Source of the DNA: Ursus arctos
Lineage: Eukaryota; Chordata; Mammalia; Carnivora; Ursidae
Assembly (NCBI RefSeq): GCF_023065955.2
Contig: NW_026622875.1
Coordinates: 10,456,501-10,520,500, forward strand
Direction of reading: 5' to 3'
DNA: 64,000 nucleotides
The stretch's first letter is position 1, and every line of letters begins with the position of its first letter. Positions 11,481 to 22,499 of the stretch are shown here, in pieces. Made by a program: the position numbers and the translations under genes. The notes beneath the pieces are model-generated. The model saw nothing but the letters and a program-made list of their open reading frames with translations. It was not told where the DNA came from and searched no databases.

Positions 11481-12329
11481 CCCTGAAGAATATCTCATAG
11501 TCTTTAAGTAATCATTTCCTATTCCTCCCACTCCCCCATCCTCTGGCAAACACTAACTTGCTTTCTGTCTCTATGAATTTGCCTCTTCTGGATATTTGGT
11601 ATAAAACGAATATACAAATGTGCCTTTTTGTGCCTGGCTTCTGTCACTTAGCATAATGTTTTTGAGGTTCATCCAAGTTGTAGCATGTATCAGTTCTTCT
11701 TTCTTTTTTATACTGGAATACTATTCCATTACATGTATATATGACATTATTTATCCATTCATCTATGGGTAGACATTTGAATTGTTTCTATCTTTTGGCT
11801 TTTATGAATAATGTTGCCATAAACATTTATGTACCAGTTCCCGTGTGGACATACATTGTCATTTCCCTTGGGCATATACATAAGAGCAGAATTGCTATGT
11901 CACATGGTAACTCTATGTTTAATATTTCAGGGACCACCAAACTGTTTTCCACAGTGGCTGCACTCTTTTACATCCTTACTGGTAATATCCAAGAGTTCTT
12001 ATTTCTCCACATACTCATCAACACTTGCTATTGTCTGATTTTTAAAAATTTATTATAGTCATCCTAGTGGTGTGAAGTTATATTTCATTGTGGTTTTGAT
12101 TTGCATTTCCTTAATGACCAATGAAATTAAACAGATTCATGTGCTTATTGGCCATTTGTGTATCTTTGGAGAAATGTCAAGTCCAGTGCTCATTTGTTAA
12201 AAGGGTTATTCGTCTTTACGTTGTTGAATTACAGGAGTTCTTTATATATTCTGGATACTAAACCCTTACCAGAGATATAATTTGCAAATATTTTCTATGT
12301 TTTTTAGGTTATCTTTAAATTTTCTTCTT

Positions 12330-12551
12330 GGGGCGCCTGGGTGGCTCAGTCAGTTAAGCGTCTGACTCTTGATTTCAGCTCAGGTCATGATCTCAGAGTC
12401 ACGAGATCAAGCTCCACATTGGGCTCTGTGTAGCTATGCAGGGCTGGAGCCTATTTGGGATTTTCTCTCTCCCTCTGCCCCTCCTACCCCTCCTGCTCTC
12501 TGTCTCTCTTGCAAAAATTAATAAATAAATAATAAACTAACTAACTAACTA
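12330..12551 (+). mobile_element. Can-SINE, sense, in L1-C
   Basis: The head GGGGCGCCTGGGTGGCTCAG, A-box-like GGCTCAGTCAGTTAAG, a CT-rich body and a tail of AATAAATAAATAATAAACTA then ACTA repeats are present. The target duplication AAATTTTCTT occurs at 12317-12326 and 12552-12561. The tail has a small (AACT)n microsatellite. Confidence 0.95.
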
Positions 12552-12591
12552 AAATTTTCTTGATAGTATTTTTAAGGAAGAAAAGTTTTTA

Positions 12592-12777
12592 TCTTTTTTT
12601 TTTTAAAGCTTTTATTTATTTGACAGAGAGAGACACAGCGAGAGAGGGACCACAAGCAGGGGGAGTGGGAGAGGGAGAAGCAGGCTTCCTGCTGAGCAGG
12701 AAGCCCGATGCAGGGCTCGATCCCAGGACCCTGGGATCATGACCTGAGCCAAAGGCAGATGCTTAACAACTGAGCCC
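12592..12777 (-). mobile_element. Can-SINE, antisense, head truncated
   Basis: It has a T-run, AAAGCTTTTATTTATTTGAC, a GA-rich body, and GATGCTTAACAACTGAGCC, where it ends without the CACCCAGGTGCCCC head. AAAAGTTTTTA (12581-12591) and AAAAGTTCTTA (12778-12788) form an 11-bp duplication with one mismatch, so the missing head is probably a 5' truncation at insertion rather than a later deletion. Confidence 0.92.
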
Positions 12778-13252
12778 AAAAGTTCTTAAAATTTATATAT
12801 CCAATTATACAGTTCAATTTATATATTTTCTTTTGTTGTCCATAGCTTTGATATCAAAAAATCTATTACCAAATCTGAGGTCATGAGGACTTATTCCTAT
12901 GTTTTGTTGTAATACTTTTATAGTTTTAGTTCTTATATTTAGGTTGTTGATCCATTTAAAGTAACATTTATGTATGGAGTGAAGTAGGAGTCCACTCTCA
13001 TTCTTTTTCCTGCAGTTATTCAGTTGTCTGTCCAGCATTTGTTGAAGAAACTATTCTTGCCCCACTGAATGGTGGTGCCACTTTTGTTGAAAATCAATTG
13101 ACCCTCGGTTTGGGTTTTTTTCTGGACTCTCAATTCTACTCTTTGATCCACATGTCTACCTTATGTTGGTACCATACTGTTTTGATTACTATAGCTTTTT
13201 AGTAAGTTTGAAATTAGGAAGTATGAATCCTCTACCTTTGTTTTTCTTTTTC

Positions 13253-13456
13253 TTTTTTTTTTTTTTAAAGATTTTATTTATTTATTTGACAGAGAGAGGG
13301 AGAGCCAGCGAGAGAGGGAACACAAGCAGGGGGAGTGGGGAGAGGAAGAAGCAGGCTCACAGCGGAGGAGCCTGATGTGGGGCTCGATCCCATAATGCCA
13401 GGATCACACCCTGAGCCGAAGGCAGACGCTTAACGACTGAGCCACCCAGGCGCCCC
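13253..13456 (-). mobile_element. Can-SINE (bear/seal type), antisense, in L1-C
   Basis: It has a T-run, AAAGATTTTATTTATTTATT, GACAGAGAGAGGGAGAGCC, AAGCAGGGGGAGTGGGG and the antisense head GAGCCACCCAGGCGCCCC. Flanking duplication is TGTTTTTCTTTTTC (13239-13252) and TGTTTTTATTTTTC (13457-13470), one mismatch. It belongs to the younger subfamily. Confidence 0.95.
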
Positions 13457-14240
13457 TGTTTTTATTTTTCAATATTGTTTTGGCTATTTTAGACCCCCTG
13501 AAATTTAATATAGATTTGAGGATCAGCTTTTCCATTTTTGCTAAGAAGACCATTGGAATTTTGATAAAGATTGCATTGAACCTGTGTATCATTTGGGAAG
13601 GTATTGCCACATTAACAATATTGTGTTCCAATCCATGAACATGAGATATCTTTCAATTTAATTAGGTCTTCTTTAAATTCTTTCAGCAATGTTTTGTAGT
13701 TTTCAATGTACAAGACTTTCATCTCCTTGGTTTAAATTTATTCTTAGGTATTTTATTCTTTTGGATGCTATTATATATGGAATTATTTTCTTAATTTTCT
13801 TTAGTTTTTTTTTTCTGGTGTATAAAACACAAATGTGTTTTGTATGTTTATCTTGTCCCCTTCCACTTTGCTGAATCTGTTTATTAGTGCTAATAATTTT
13901 TTTTTGTTTGATTCTTTGGGATATCCTATATATAGAATCATGCTCCTTTGAATAGAAATAATTTTACTTCTTCCTTTTCAATTTAGATATCTTTCATTTC
14001 TTTTTCTTGCTCAACTGCTCTGGCTAGGACTTCTAATATGATGTTGAATAGCAGTAGCAAAAATGATCATCCTTATCTTATTCCTGATCCATGAGAGAAA
14101 GTTTTCAGTCTTTCACCATTGAATATGATGTAAACTGAGTTTCTCATAAGTACTTTTATTTTGTTGAGGGAATTTCTTCTATTCCAATTTTTTAATGAGT
14201 TTTTATCATGAAAGGGTGTTAGATTTTTTGAATTTTTTTT

Positions 14241-14445
14241 TTCTTTTTTTTTTTTTAAAGATTTTATTTATTTATTCGACAGAGATAGAAACAGCCAGCG
14301 AGAGAGGGAACACAAGCAGGGGGAGTGGGAGAGGAAGAAGCAGGCTCATAGTGGAAGAGCCTGATGTGGGGCTTGATCCCATAACGCCAGGATCACGCCC
14401 TGAGCCGAAGGCAGGCGCTTAACCGCTGTGCCACCCAGGCGCCCC
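14241..14445 (-). mobile_element. Can-SINE (bear/seal type), antisense, in L1-C
   Basis: Same structure as the copy at 13253. The duplication TGAATTTTTTTT (14229-14240) and TGAATTTTTTTC (14446-14457) brackets it. The internal region CCAGCGAGAGAGGGAACAC and the head CCGCTGTGCCACCCAGGCGC mark the younger subfamily. Confidence 0.95.
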
Positions 14446-14490
14446 TGAATTTTTTTCTGTGTCTATTGAGATTATTCTTTTTAATTTAAG

Positions 14491-16661
14491 CTAGTTTAAG
14501 TGAGATTTTCTCTTACTAACAATTATAAGCATCTTCTACAATTTTGCTTTCACCTTTGTTTTTGTTCTCTTCTCACAGAAATTGATTCAGCAAGTGGAAA
14601 GTTTTATTTTAATGAATAATAATTTACCATTGGTTTGGCAAGGAAGTGCTGAGAAATAACTGTTAGATCACTCTGATTTTACTGGCTTTAATGTCACTAT
14701 TATATGGATCTTGATTTATATCAAGCTATGAAAGGTGGCCTTAAACAGTGAGAAGTAAAAATGAAATAAAACAATAAAAAAACCCTTATTTGTAGTTTTA
14801 TCCTAATATGCAGGAACAACACTGATGTGAACAGAGCTGAGAAAATGCATCACATCTTATTTTAGGTGAATTCTCCCTTGAAGTCCCTACTGGTTTCTAG
14901 CAAATCTTGTCCAAAGTCTGAGCCATCTGTTCCATAATAATTAATTTTTCTGGGAAAAGAACTATTGAATGGGAAGGTGAAATGTTTCATGCAGCATAAA
15001 ATAGTAATCTATGAAGATTGTAACCAGAGAGACTTTAGCTTTCCTTTTGCTCTCCCATTTGGAAGCCCTAAGACTTTCTTTCACTATTTGGTATTTTGAG
15101 AAAAGATTTAAAAGCTGTAGAATGCACGTGTACAAATTCAGAACAAGATCAAGAATGGGACCAGTTCTGTCCAGTCAGTGCTTTCAGGATCTCCAACAGT
15201 TCCCTGTGCTTTCTCATGTATTCCCTAATCTTCAAATGTTTTTATAGAACAAGGGACATAATCAGATTGAATGTTAATGCGACAGGTAAGTATCAGATCA
15301 GCTAAGCTGTCATTACCTTGAGTTTTCTTTCTTTCAATTTCTTTTTCACTTCTTAAAATTATTGAAAAACCATTTATTTCATCATCAATGTTATTTATTC
15401 TTTAAATGAGAAAAGAGCGCAACATTAAGAACTAAATGAGTAAGATTATCCCAAGTGTCATTGAAAAAGACAGGAAATTTGGAAATGATCACTTGACTAA
15501 AGAGCCAGAGTGAAGAGGAATGAAATGTAAAACAGAGAAGGGGAAAACTACTGCACACACACTCAGGTGGTTGAATTGGGCAAATGCTCAGGGATATTTT
15601 GGAGGAGAGAAAGTGAAGACACTTCTTTACCACCTCCACTCTATAAAATATCTTTACAATTATATGTCCATCATTTTGGTAATTCTGATAGATTTATAAG
15701 ATTCTTGTAAGAAGAACTGTGATGATTAAAAGAGATGTCATTTAGTCTGTTTACAACAAAGTCCATTATCATCACTACCAGAGCTTTGGGAATAAGATAA
15801 GAACATCAGAGTGCTTTCTTCCAGTTGCCAATAGCAGACCCAAGAGGCTCTTGTTTCCACAGGGAGATATGGGCAATTACACCATTGTTCACCACCCTCC
15901 GAAAAAAAATGCCAAGTAATTTCCGGTAACAGACTTAAAACCTATTTTCCCTCCTCAGCCATTCAGTATGATAAATTCAAAGATTTTTCATAACAAGAAT
16001 GTACAAGAAGTCCTAATTGTTAAAATTGGATTTTTAGCAAAGCTTTTACATTTTTTCAAGTGCTCAATAAGATTAAATATTCATCAGCTGAAACCAAGAA
16101 ATGCCTGTAAACCCAGTGCCCTGTGTACTTGCTTCAGGGCTCCCAGAACATTTACATTGATAACAAGCTACTTATTGTATGACTGACTGTTAGTGGGATT
16201 TGAAGTGTCTGATACTTAACAGCCATTAATGAGAGTTCTAGCAGAGTGCTTGAAGGCTGGGCACCCTATGTGGTATTTTGGATTAAGAGAAAGAGAAAGA
16301 GATTAGTTCCATTGACTCCTTACGCTATCCTTCCTATGCTGCTGCCTACCTCTCATTTCCAACAGAATCAGAGAAAGCAACAAAGCTCAGACTTGAGACC
16401 ACTAGAAAAAGCATCAGCTAAAAATCATTAATAAATAAGTAGATGCAACATGCAGCAGGATCCACAAGACTGGCCTTAACAATGAATGGAGTAAACCAGC
16501 AACATACTTAAAAAGTAATAGGATACACTGCTATCCTGTAAGGTTTTTATTGTTATCATCCATAAAACCTCACTAGAAAATACCCATTTTTTTCATAATC
16601 ACTTGATCTCAATTTAAAAATATTTATGTGTGTAAATACAAAATAGGTGGGTTTTTTGCCT
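14491..16661. other. Unique DNA, no gene seen
   Basis: About 2.2 kb without a repeat I can name. ORFs at 15011-15247, 15391-15639 and 16246-16431 lack recognisable similarity, and no splice-flanked coding block is evident. Confidence 0.55.
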
Positions 16662-16673
16662 TACAGATTTATT

Positions 16674-16872
16674 ATTTTTTTTAAAAGATTTTATTTATTT
16701 ATTTGACAGACATAGAGACAGCCAGCGAGAGAGGGAACACAAGCAGGGGGAGTGGGAGAGGAAGAAGCAGGCTCCCAGCGGAGGAGCCTGATGTGGGGCT
16801 CGATCCCAGAACGCCGGGATCACGTCCTGAGCCGAAGGCAGACGCTTAACCGCTGTGCCACCCAGGCGCCCC
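16674..16872 (-). mobile_element. Can-SINE (bear/seal type), antisense, perfect duplication
   Basis: It has the younger-subfamily body (GACATAGAGACAGCCAGCGA, AAGCAGGGGGAGTGGGAGAG) and head CCGCTGTGCCACCCAGGCGC. Identical TACAGATTTATT flanks lie at 16662-16673 and 16873-16884. Low visible divergence and a perfect duplication suggest a relatively recent insertion, next to the 3' end of L1-D. Confidence 0.96.
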
Positions 16873-16884
16873 TACAGATTTATT

Positions 16885-18285
16885 TTACCTTATTTTTGTT
16901 TAAAGTTTTTATTTAAATTCTAGTTAGTTAACATATCGTGTAATATTAGTTGCAGGAGTAGAATTCAGTGATCATCACTTACATACAACACCCGGTTCTC
17001 ATCACAACATGCCCTCCTTAATCCCTATCACCCATTTAGCCCATCTCCTGCCCACCTTACCTCCAGAAACACTCAGTTTGTTCTCAATAGCTAAGAGTCT
17101 ATTTTATGGTTTGCTCTCTCTTTTTTTTCTTTCCTCCTATGTTCATTTGTCTTGTTTCTTAAATTTCATGTATGAGTGAAATTATATGGTATTTGTCTTT
17201 CTCTATTTTTCTTAGCATAATACTCTCTAGCTCCAACTACATTGTTGCAAATGGCAAGATTTCATTCTTTTTTATGGCCGAGTATACATACACACACACA
17301 ATGGATATATAAATATAGATATAGTTATAGATATCTACATATAGATATATATCTCACATCTTCTTTATCCATTCATCAGTTGATGGATGTTTGGGCTTTT
17401 TCCATAATTTGGCTATTGTTGATAATGTTGCTATAAACATCAGAGTGCTGTTCTAAAGAAAAAACACATGGCAGCCATACTCTCAGTTTCAAAGGGTGAA
17501 AAAACACTTTATTGATATTATAAAAATTTAATAGAAACAGAAAGAAGAAAAGGGAAATCTATGCATAGATGAGGGCAACAGTAAGCAGTAGAGGAGAATA
17601 AGACAAAGTTACATCAAATTGGGTACTTAAAGCATCCAACCTCATTAGCTGGGGAAACCCCATGGAGACAGCCAGGCTGGAGTCCCAACTGAGATGCCTG
17701 GGCTGAGCATCTTCCCCTCAAGTGAGACTTCCAACTGACCATTCCCATAAGGGCCATTATTATAGGGCAAATGACGGGGTCTGAAGTTAAACATTTGCTC
17801 ACCTATGTGCAGTTTGGAGCGAGCTGCATTTCTATGTTACCATGTCTTTATATATTCAAAACGCCTGGGCTATGTGTGCTTGCCTCTCCTCCCAGATTCC
17901 ATTCCAGGAGGCCAGCCCAGCCTGGAGATGGAGGGGATGTAGGCAAAATTTATAGCTCTTGGCATCCAGACCAGAAGGCCCAATTCTGACCTGGAGGCCA
18001 GCTAATGTCAACTAACCAGGCTCCTGAGGTCACTTGTGTGCAGCACAAGTCTCACAAACAACATTCCTTAATCTGCCTGCGTATGTGAAGGTCGGGCTGG
18101 TCAGTTACGCAGGACGAATCACGGAAACCTCCATCCATTTAGAACAGGTACATGTGCCCTTTCAAATCAGTACTTCTGTATCCCTTGGGTAAATACCTGG
18201 TAGTGCAGTTGCTGGGTCATAGGTTAGTTCTATTTTTAACTCTTCGAGGAACCACCATATTGTTCTCCAAAGTGACCAAAATAGT
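16885..18285 (-). mobile_element. L1-D: antisense 5'-truncated carnivore L1, split by a solo LTR
   Basis: On the minus strand this is the ORF2 C-terminus and 3' UTR of a carnivore L1. Plus-strand markers are TAGTTAGTTAACATATCGTG and CATCACTTACATACAACACC (3' UTR), AGCATAATACTCTCTAGCTCC, TTTATCCATTCATCAGTTG, then after the LTR CCTTTCAAATCAGTACTTCT, TTGGGTAAATACCTGGTAG and CCACCATATTGTTCTCCAAA. It is 5'-truncated near 18285. A TA/CA-rich expansion (17286-17362) sits where ORF2 normally reads TATATATAC. Confidence 0.9.
17449..18152 (-). mobile_element. Solo LTR of an endogenous retrovirus, family unknown
   Basis: A 704-bp block interrupts L1-D precisely. On the minus strand it begins TGTACCTGTTCTAA and ends TTTAGAACA, so it has the TG/CA ends of an LTR. 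Flanks are AGTGC (17444-17448) and TGTGC (18153-18157), a 5-bp duplication with one mismatch. On the minus strand it carries a TATA-like TATATAAAG (near 17850) and an AATAAA signal (near 17508). No gag, pol or env sequence is attached, so it is a solo LTR left by recombination. I cannot name the family; carnivore-specific is inferred because its target is a carnivore L1. Confidence 0.75.
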
Positions 18286-18835
18286 TTCCATCTAACAAAT
18301 GACTTAAGTTCTAAAAGGTAATTAATAAACAATATTGTAAATCAAGGCTGACATTCCAAGTCAGGTTACAAATAAAGTCACACTTCCTAGAAATGTAATA
18401 GTAGTTTTCCAAAATAATTGCTGCATTTTCCCCCAGCATTGAATATTAATGAACTCTTTAATTAATGTGGAGCTTTATATCACAATTGCTTAATGGTTTT
18501 TTTATCTTTTTTAAAAGAAGTCATTCAAAATTAAAAAATATTCTTAAAATATCTGCTATGATTTACTCTTTTTATGACTTTGAGCTATTATGAGCATTCT
18601 CTTTGTGATATACTGATAATTTTTCAGATGGCATGGGGCATAGGATTACATAGGCACTGCTTACTCTTCTTATTCAGCAACTGTATCTTTTGAAATTGGA
18701 GTAAGACAAAGGTAGCTACAAAATCTTTACAGCAAAACCACATGAGAAAAACCTTTTTAACAAAATTACTTAGTAAATTAAAGCTAGAGCTCCTCTTCAA
18801 AGCGCTAGTTTTACCTTCTGAAATGTATTTCTCTT

Positions 18836-19079
18836 GGGGTGCTTGGGTGGCTCAGCCATTAAGCATCTGCTTCAGCTCAGGTCATGATCTCAGGGTCCTG
18901 GGATCGAGTCCTACGTCAAGCTCCCTGCTCAGTGAGAAGTCTGCTTCTCCTTCTCCCTCTATCCCTTCCTCCTCTCCTGCTTAGGCATGCTTGCGCTCTC
19001 TCTCTCAGATAAGCAAGTAAGTAAATTAATTAATTAATTAAAAAATATATATATATATATCTTTAAAAATAAATAAATA
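18836..19079 (+). mobile_element. Can-SINE, sense, older type
   Basis: It has the head GGGGTGCTTGGGTGGCTCAG, the B-box region GGATCGAGTCCTACG, a CT-rich body and an AT-rich tail with TTAATTAATTAATTAA and a short (TA)n. AAATGTATTTCTCTT (18821-18835) and AAATGGATTTCTCTT (19080-19094) flank it, a 15-bp duplication with one mismatch. Confidence 0.95.
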
Positions 19080-19299
19080 AAATGGATTTCTCTTCTGTTG
19101 TTTTCAGTGATCTTTGCCTTCACAGCATTTCTCCCAACATATAACTGGATTCTAAATGGTTAGAAAAACTCAGAAATTGATGAAAGAGAGATTACTAAGT
19201 ATTCTTTAAATACAATACTAACCTTGGCTTTCTATTGACTGAGCCAAATCTGTAGAGGAAGAGGTTAACTTGTAGACTTTTGTCCAGTAGAGATGAAGA

Positions 19300-19475
19300 T
19301 ATACAGTATAATGTCCCCCACCAAAGATGGCCACATCCTAATCCCTGGAAACTGTGGATATATTATGTTACACAGTAAAAGAGACTTTGAAGATGTGATT
19401 AAGTTAAGCATCTTGAAATGGGAAGATTAGATTGGATTATTCAGATAGGCCTAATGCTCAGAATCCATGATACCA
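19300..19475 (+). mobile_element. Fragment of an MLT1-type (ERVL-MaLR) LTR
   Basis: CCACCAAAGATGGCCACATC, CTAATCCCTGGAAACTGTGG, TTACACAGTAAAAGAGACTT, GATGTGATTAAGTTAAGCAT and GATTGGATTATTCAGATAGG follow the start of a MaLR-type LTR in order. The 3' half is missing or unrecognisable. Confidence 0.5.
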
Positions 19476-20014
19476 TATCTTGATCTTCTGGAAGTTTCAT
19501 ACAATGTTGGATTGAACAAACCAAGCATATAAAATGCTGACGTGTGTATTTAATATCTTGATATATACTTGAAATCCCTGTAGAGGGTAATTCAGATGCT
19601 TCAAATTTTAATTATTTAACAAACATTTTATGTTTATGCTTAACATTTATATTCAGTACTTCAGAGGGTTTGGGAACAGGACTGTGCTTGGTGGGGAGTT
19701 GAAGCCAGAGAAGTAGTGGTTATACAATTTTCTTGCCAAAGAGTAGATGCCTTATGATTCACTTGATATTAGCACAGTACATTCATATTCATAAAAGAAA
19801 TCCAGTTGTAGGTGACTTCCTGTGTGACCTCATATTTTTTCCTATAGTCTCCTGGGTTAAGGGTATATTTACAAGGGCCTCAATTATTTCAGTTATAAAA
19901 TAAGAAAACTGAAATAATCCCCAAGGTCATTTTTAGCTCTAAATTTCCACATACCACTTTTATTTGGTCCTAGCAACAAGAAAGTAATCAGAGAGTTCAA
20001 AACTGTAATTCACC

Positions 20015-20130
20015 AACAAACTCATTTAACAAACATTTATAATTTAGTGCCTGTTACTATGTGCCAGGCAATGTTCTAGGCACAGAGAATATGGCAATAA
20101 GCAGCAAGTTTTGTCAGAGGGTTTAAATGT
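20015..20130 (+). repeat. Old MIR/L2-type fragment
   Basis: CATTTAACAAACATTTATAA, TATGTGCCAGGCAATGTTC and TAGGCACAGAGAATATGGC match the common mammalian 'tatgtgccaggcactgttctagg' repeat class. It is short and diverged. Confidence 0.55.
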
Positions 20131-20542
20131 TAAGTGGGTAGAAAGACAATAAACAAATATACAAATTAATATAACTTTAATGGAAAGTTATGTAACTGCT
20201 ACTGAAAATATTTAGCAGGATAAGGAGAAAGTAAGAATATACTCCAATATATATCAAACATCTCTTTTTTGGAATCAATTATTCTTAATCTGTATTGTTT
20301 CTATACTCTTTCAAATTTTTCATTTGTTATAGCCTGAGATTGTTATTTATTCTTTCTGTTATACCAGTTCCTTGGCTTCTTAAATGGAGTTGCCACTTGG
20401 ATTATTCTGAAATATAACTAGTTCAACACCTTCAGAGAAACTGAGTATAGTAAGTAAAAACTAAGAAGCTTCAATACAAAAAAATTCTACCATCTGTTGG
20501 TGCTCTTAGCAAAACAGATGAAGAGGCAAAAGCTAGTGGCAA

Positions 20543-20606
20543 AGTAAAAAAAAAGAAAAGAAAAGAAAAGAAAAGAAAAGAAAAGAAAAGAAAAGAAAAA
20601 GAAAAG
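20543..20606 (+). repeat. (AAAAG)n microsatellite
   Basis: About ten nearly perfect AAAAG units follow an A-run. The translated antisense gives a repetitive Phe/Ser/Leu peptide (within the ORF at 20487-20762) which is not a gene. Confidence 0.95.
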
Positions 20607-21416
20607 CACAAACACTAGTTCTATGTTAGCATTTCCTATTGTTCTTTGTCCTTTGGGGCAGAATACTGTTAGCCTACAATGATTCTTCCTTCTTTGAGAA
20701 TTGTCCCCAGAAAACAGGGGTAGACTTTCAATATCTATGACTTTTACTACATGACCCCACATCCTTACTTTAGGTGAATGGCCCAGCAGTGGACACCTGA
20801 TGTGAGATGGGCCACTCAGATTCTCTTTTTTTCTTTCTCAGGACTATGTCTGGTATTTATAATAAAGGGACCTAGAAGCAAAACATTGTTAAAGCTAAGT
20901 CATTTTAAAGGACAATTGTCTAGATAGGGTCTTTGGGATAACGTACTTCTTGTTTCTTCATTATTTGTCTCTTTTTTTGGTTCCATGAGATACCTTAACG
21001 TTATTTTTAAAACTTCACTTTCTAATTTAAGCTAATGAGAATCCTTTACACTGCTTGCTTTGCAACAACTGCATCAGATTGACTTTTACAATTAGAGTGC
21101 CATTGCAAATTTGGGTCTCATGTATTTGAGGTCCCTGAATGACTAGATATGCAAAACACATTCTTTTGATCGATATTATTATTGTTCCATTATGCACAAG
21201 CCTGAGAAGCTTCTGTTAGACAAAAGCTGAAGGGGTGAGAAGTAAATGACATAGGTAGTGTAATACTCCATGTCCTCCATAATCAGAAAATACCTGTTGT
21301 GAGTTCATACATGAAAAAATGTAAAAAAAACTCTGATGCCCAAAGTGGATTCAGGAAATAAAATGAAATAAAATAAAACAAAGTTTGCTTCAAAACACTA
21401 AAGAACTTCTAACACT
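20607..21416. other. Unique DNA, no gene seen
   Basis: No repeat, exon or RNA gene is recognised here. A short run of ATAAAATGAAATAAAATAAA near 21358 is low complexity. Confidence 0.5.
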
Positions 21417-21723
21417 GTGCTATCCACTATGGCTGCCATTAGCCACACGTGGCTATTGAGCACTTGAAATGTGGTTAATTCAAATTGAAATACACTGCTA
21501 GTATAAAATATATATCAAGTTTCAAAGACTTATTATGAGAAAAAATCCCAATAATTTTATATTGATTTCATACTAAAATGATAATATTTTAGATATTTTG
21601 GGTTACATAAAATATGCTATTAAAGTTAATTTTACCTTTTTGCTTACTTTTTAAAATGTGGCTACTAGAAAATTTTAAATTAAATATAAGGCTCACATTA
21701 TATTTCTATTGAATAGCACTGCC
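21417..21723 (-). mobile_element. hAT-like non-autonomous DNA transposon fossil
   Basis: Imperfect terminal inverted repeats are visible: CACTGTGCTATCCACTATGG at the left and CTATTGAATAGCACTGCC at the right. Subterminal GCCACACGTGGCTATTGAGC and GTGGCTACTAGAAAATTTTA match a widespread mammalian element that I recall but whose name I am not sure of. It is old and AT-rich inside. Confidence 0.6.
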
Positions 21724-22189
21724 TCTGGACTCTGTGGAGGATATCATCCTACTCATTAAAGGGAAAATGGACAACTCTGAGTCCACTGAGTCCATAGGGA
21801 GTCCCACAGCTTCCTCAGTATAGCTATTCAATGATTATCAATGTAAAATGCTGCAAAATATAGCCAAGCTGAACATGCATACTAAATTTAGAACACTCTA
21901 TTTAGCTGCCCCTCATCCTGAAGTAGTCAATGTGGGGAAAATTGTCCTTCTTGTCTCAGGCCTTCTGCCCCTGAGGGTGCATTTAGCACTTTTTTTAGGT
22001 GCATTTAGCATTTTAATCCTTGGGCTACTAGAAATAAAAGTGACAGAAATCTGTGAGTGATTTATATAGCTGTCATGAACTCTTTGAGGGCTTTTCCAAG
22101 ATACAAAGAATAAATTTGACTCTTTTTATGTTATGTTTAGATCAGAAAGTATAACAATGAGGTCTCTAAAATATCTGGGACCTTAAAAA

Positions 22190-22383
22190 GGGGGGGGGGG
22201 GGCTCCTGGATGGCTCATTCTGTTAAACGTTTGTCTTTGGCTCAGGTTCTGATCTCGGGGTCCTGGGATAGAGCTGCACATCGGGCTCACCACTCACCAT
22301 GTAGTCTGCTTCTCCCTCTCTCTCTGCACCTTCCCCTGCTCGTGTGCTCTCTCTCTCTCAAATAAATAAATTTTTTAAAAAAT
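22190..22383 (+). mobile_element. Can-SINE, sense, with poly(G) start
   Basis: It has the head GGGGCTCCTGGATGGCTC, B-box-like GATCTCGGGGTCCTGGG, a CT-rich body and a tail CAAATAAATAAATTTTTTAA. The usual four-G start is extended to 13 consecutive G (22190-22202). I do not see a clear target duplication. Confidence 0.93.
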
Positions 22384-22499
22384 CAGCAACCAAATGCCTT
22401 AGAATGCACATTTTATAATGGAGAGCATTTAAGCTGAACAAAAGAAAGAAAAAAGATTATTAAAAAATAAGAATAGAATCTGGAAACTCAGCAACTGCA

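Larger units (their letters stand above)
10950..14490 (-). mobile_element. L1-C: old antisense L1, nested with later insertions
   Basis: Read on the minus strand this is an L1 running from the RT region (near 14490) through the ORF2 C-terminus to the 3' UTR (near 10950). Visible plus-strand markers are CATTCACAATGTTGTACAAC (3' UTR), CTGGAATACTATTCCATTAC and TTTATCCATTCATCTATGGG (ORF2 end), TTTGTTGAAAATCAATTGACC, and TTTCAGCAATGTTTTGTAG. It is interrupted by an MLT2-type LTR (11085-11480) and four SINEs, and resumes after each at the expected point. Divergence is high (L1M class), so it is the oldest layer here. Length without insertions is about 2.3 kb. Confidence 0.9.

Noticed and set aside
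20487..20762. A minus-strand ORF with a Phe/Leu-rich repeat
   Set aside because: The repeat is the antisense of an (AAAAG)n microsatellite.
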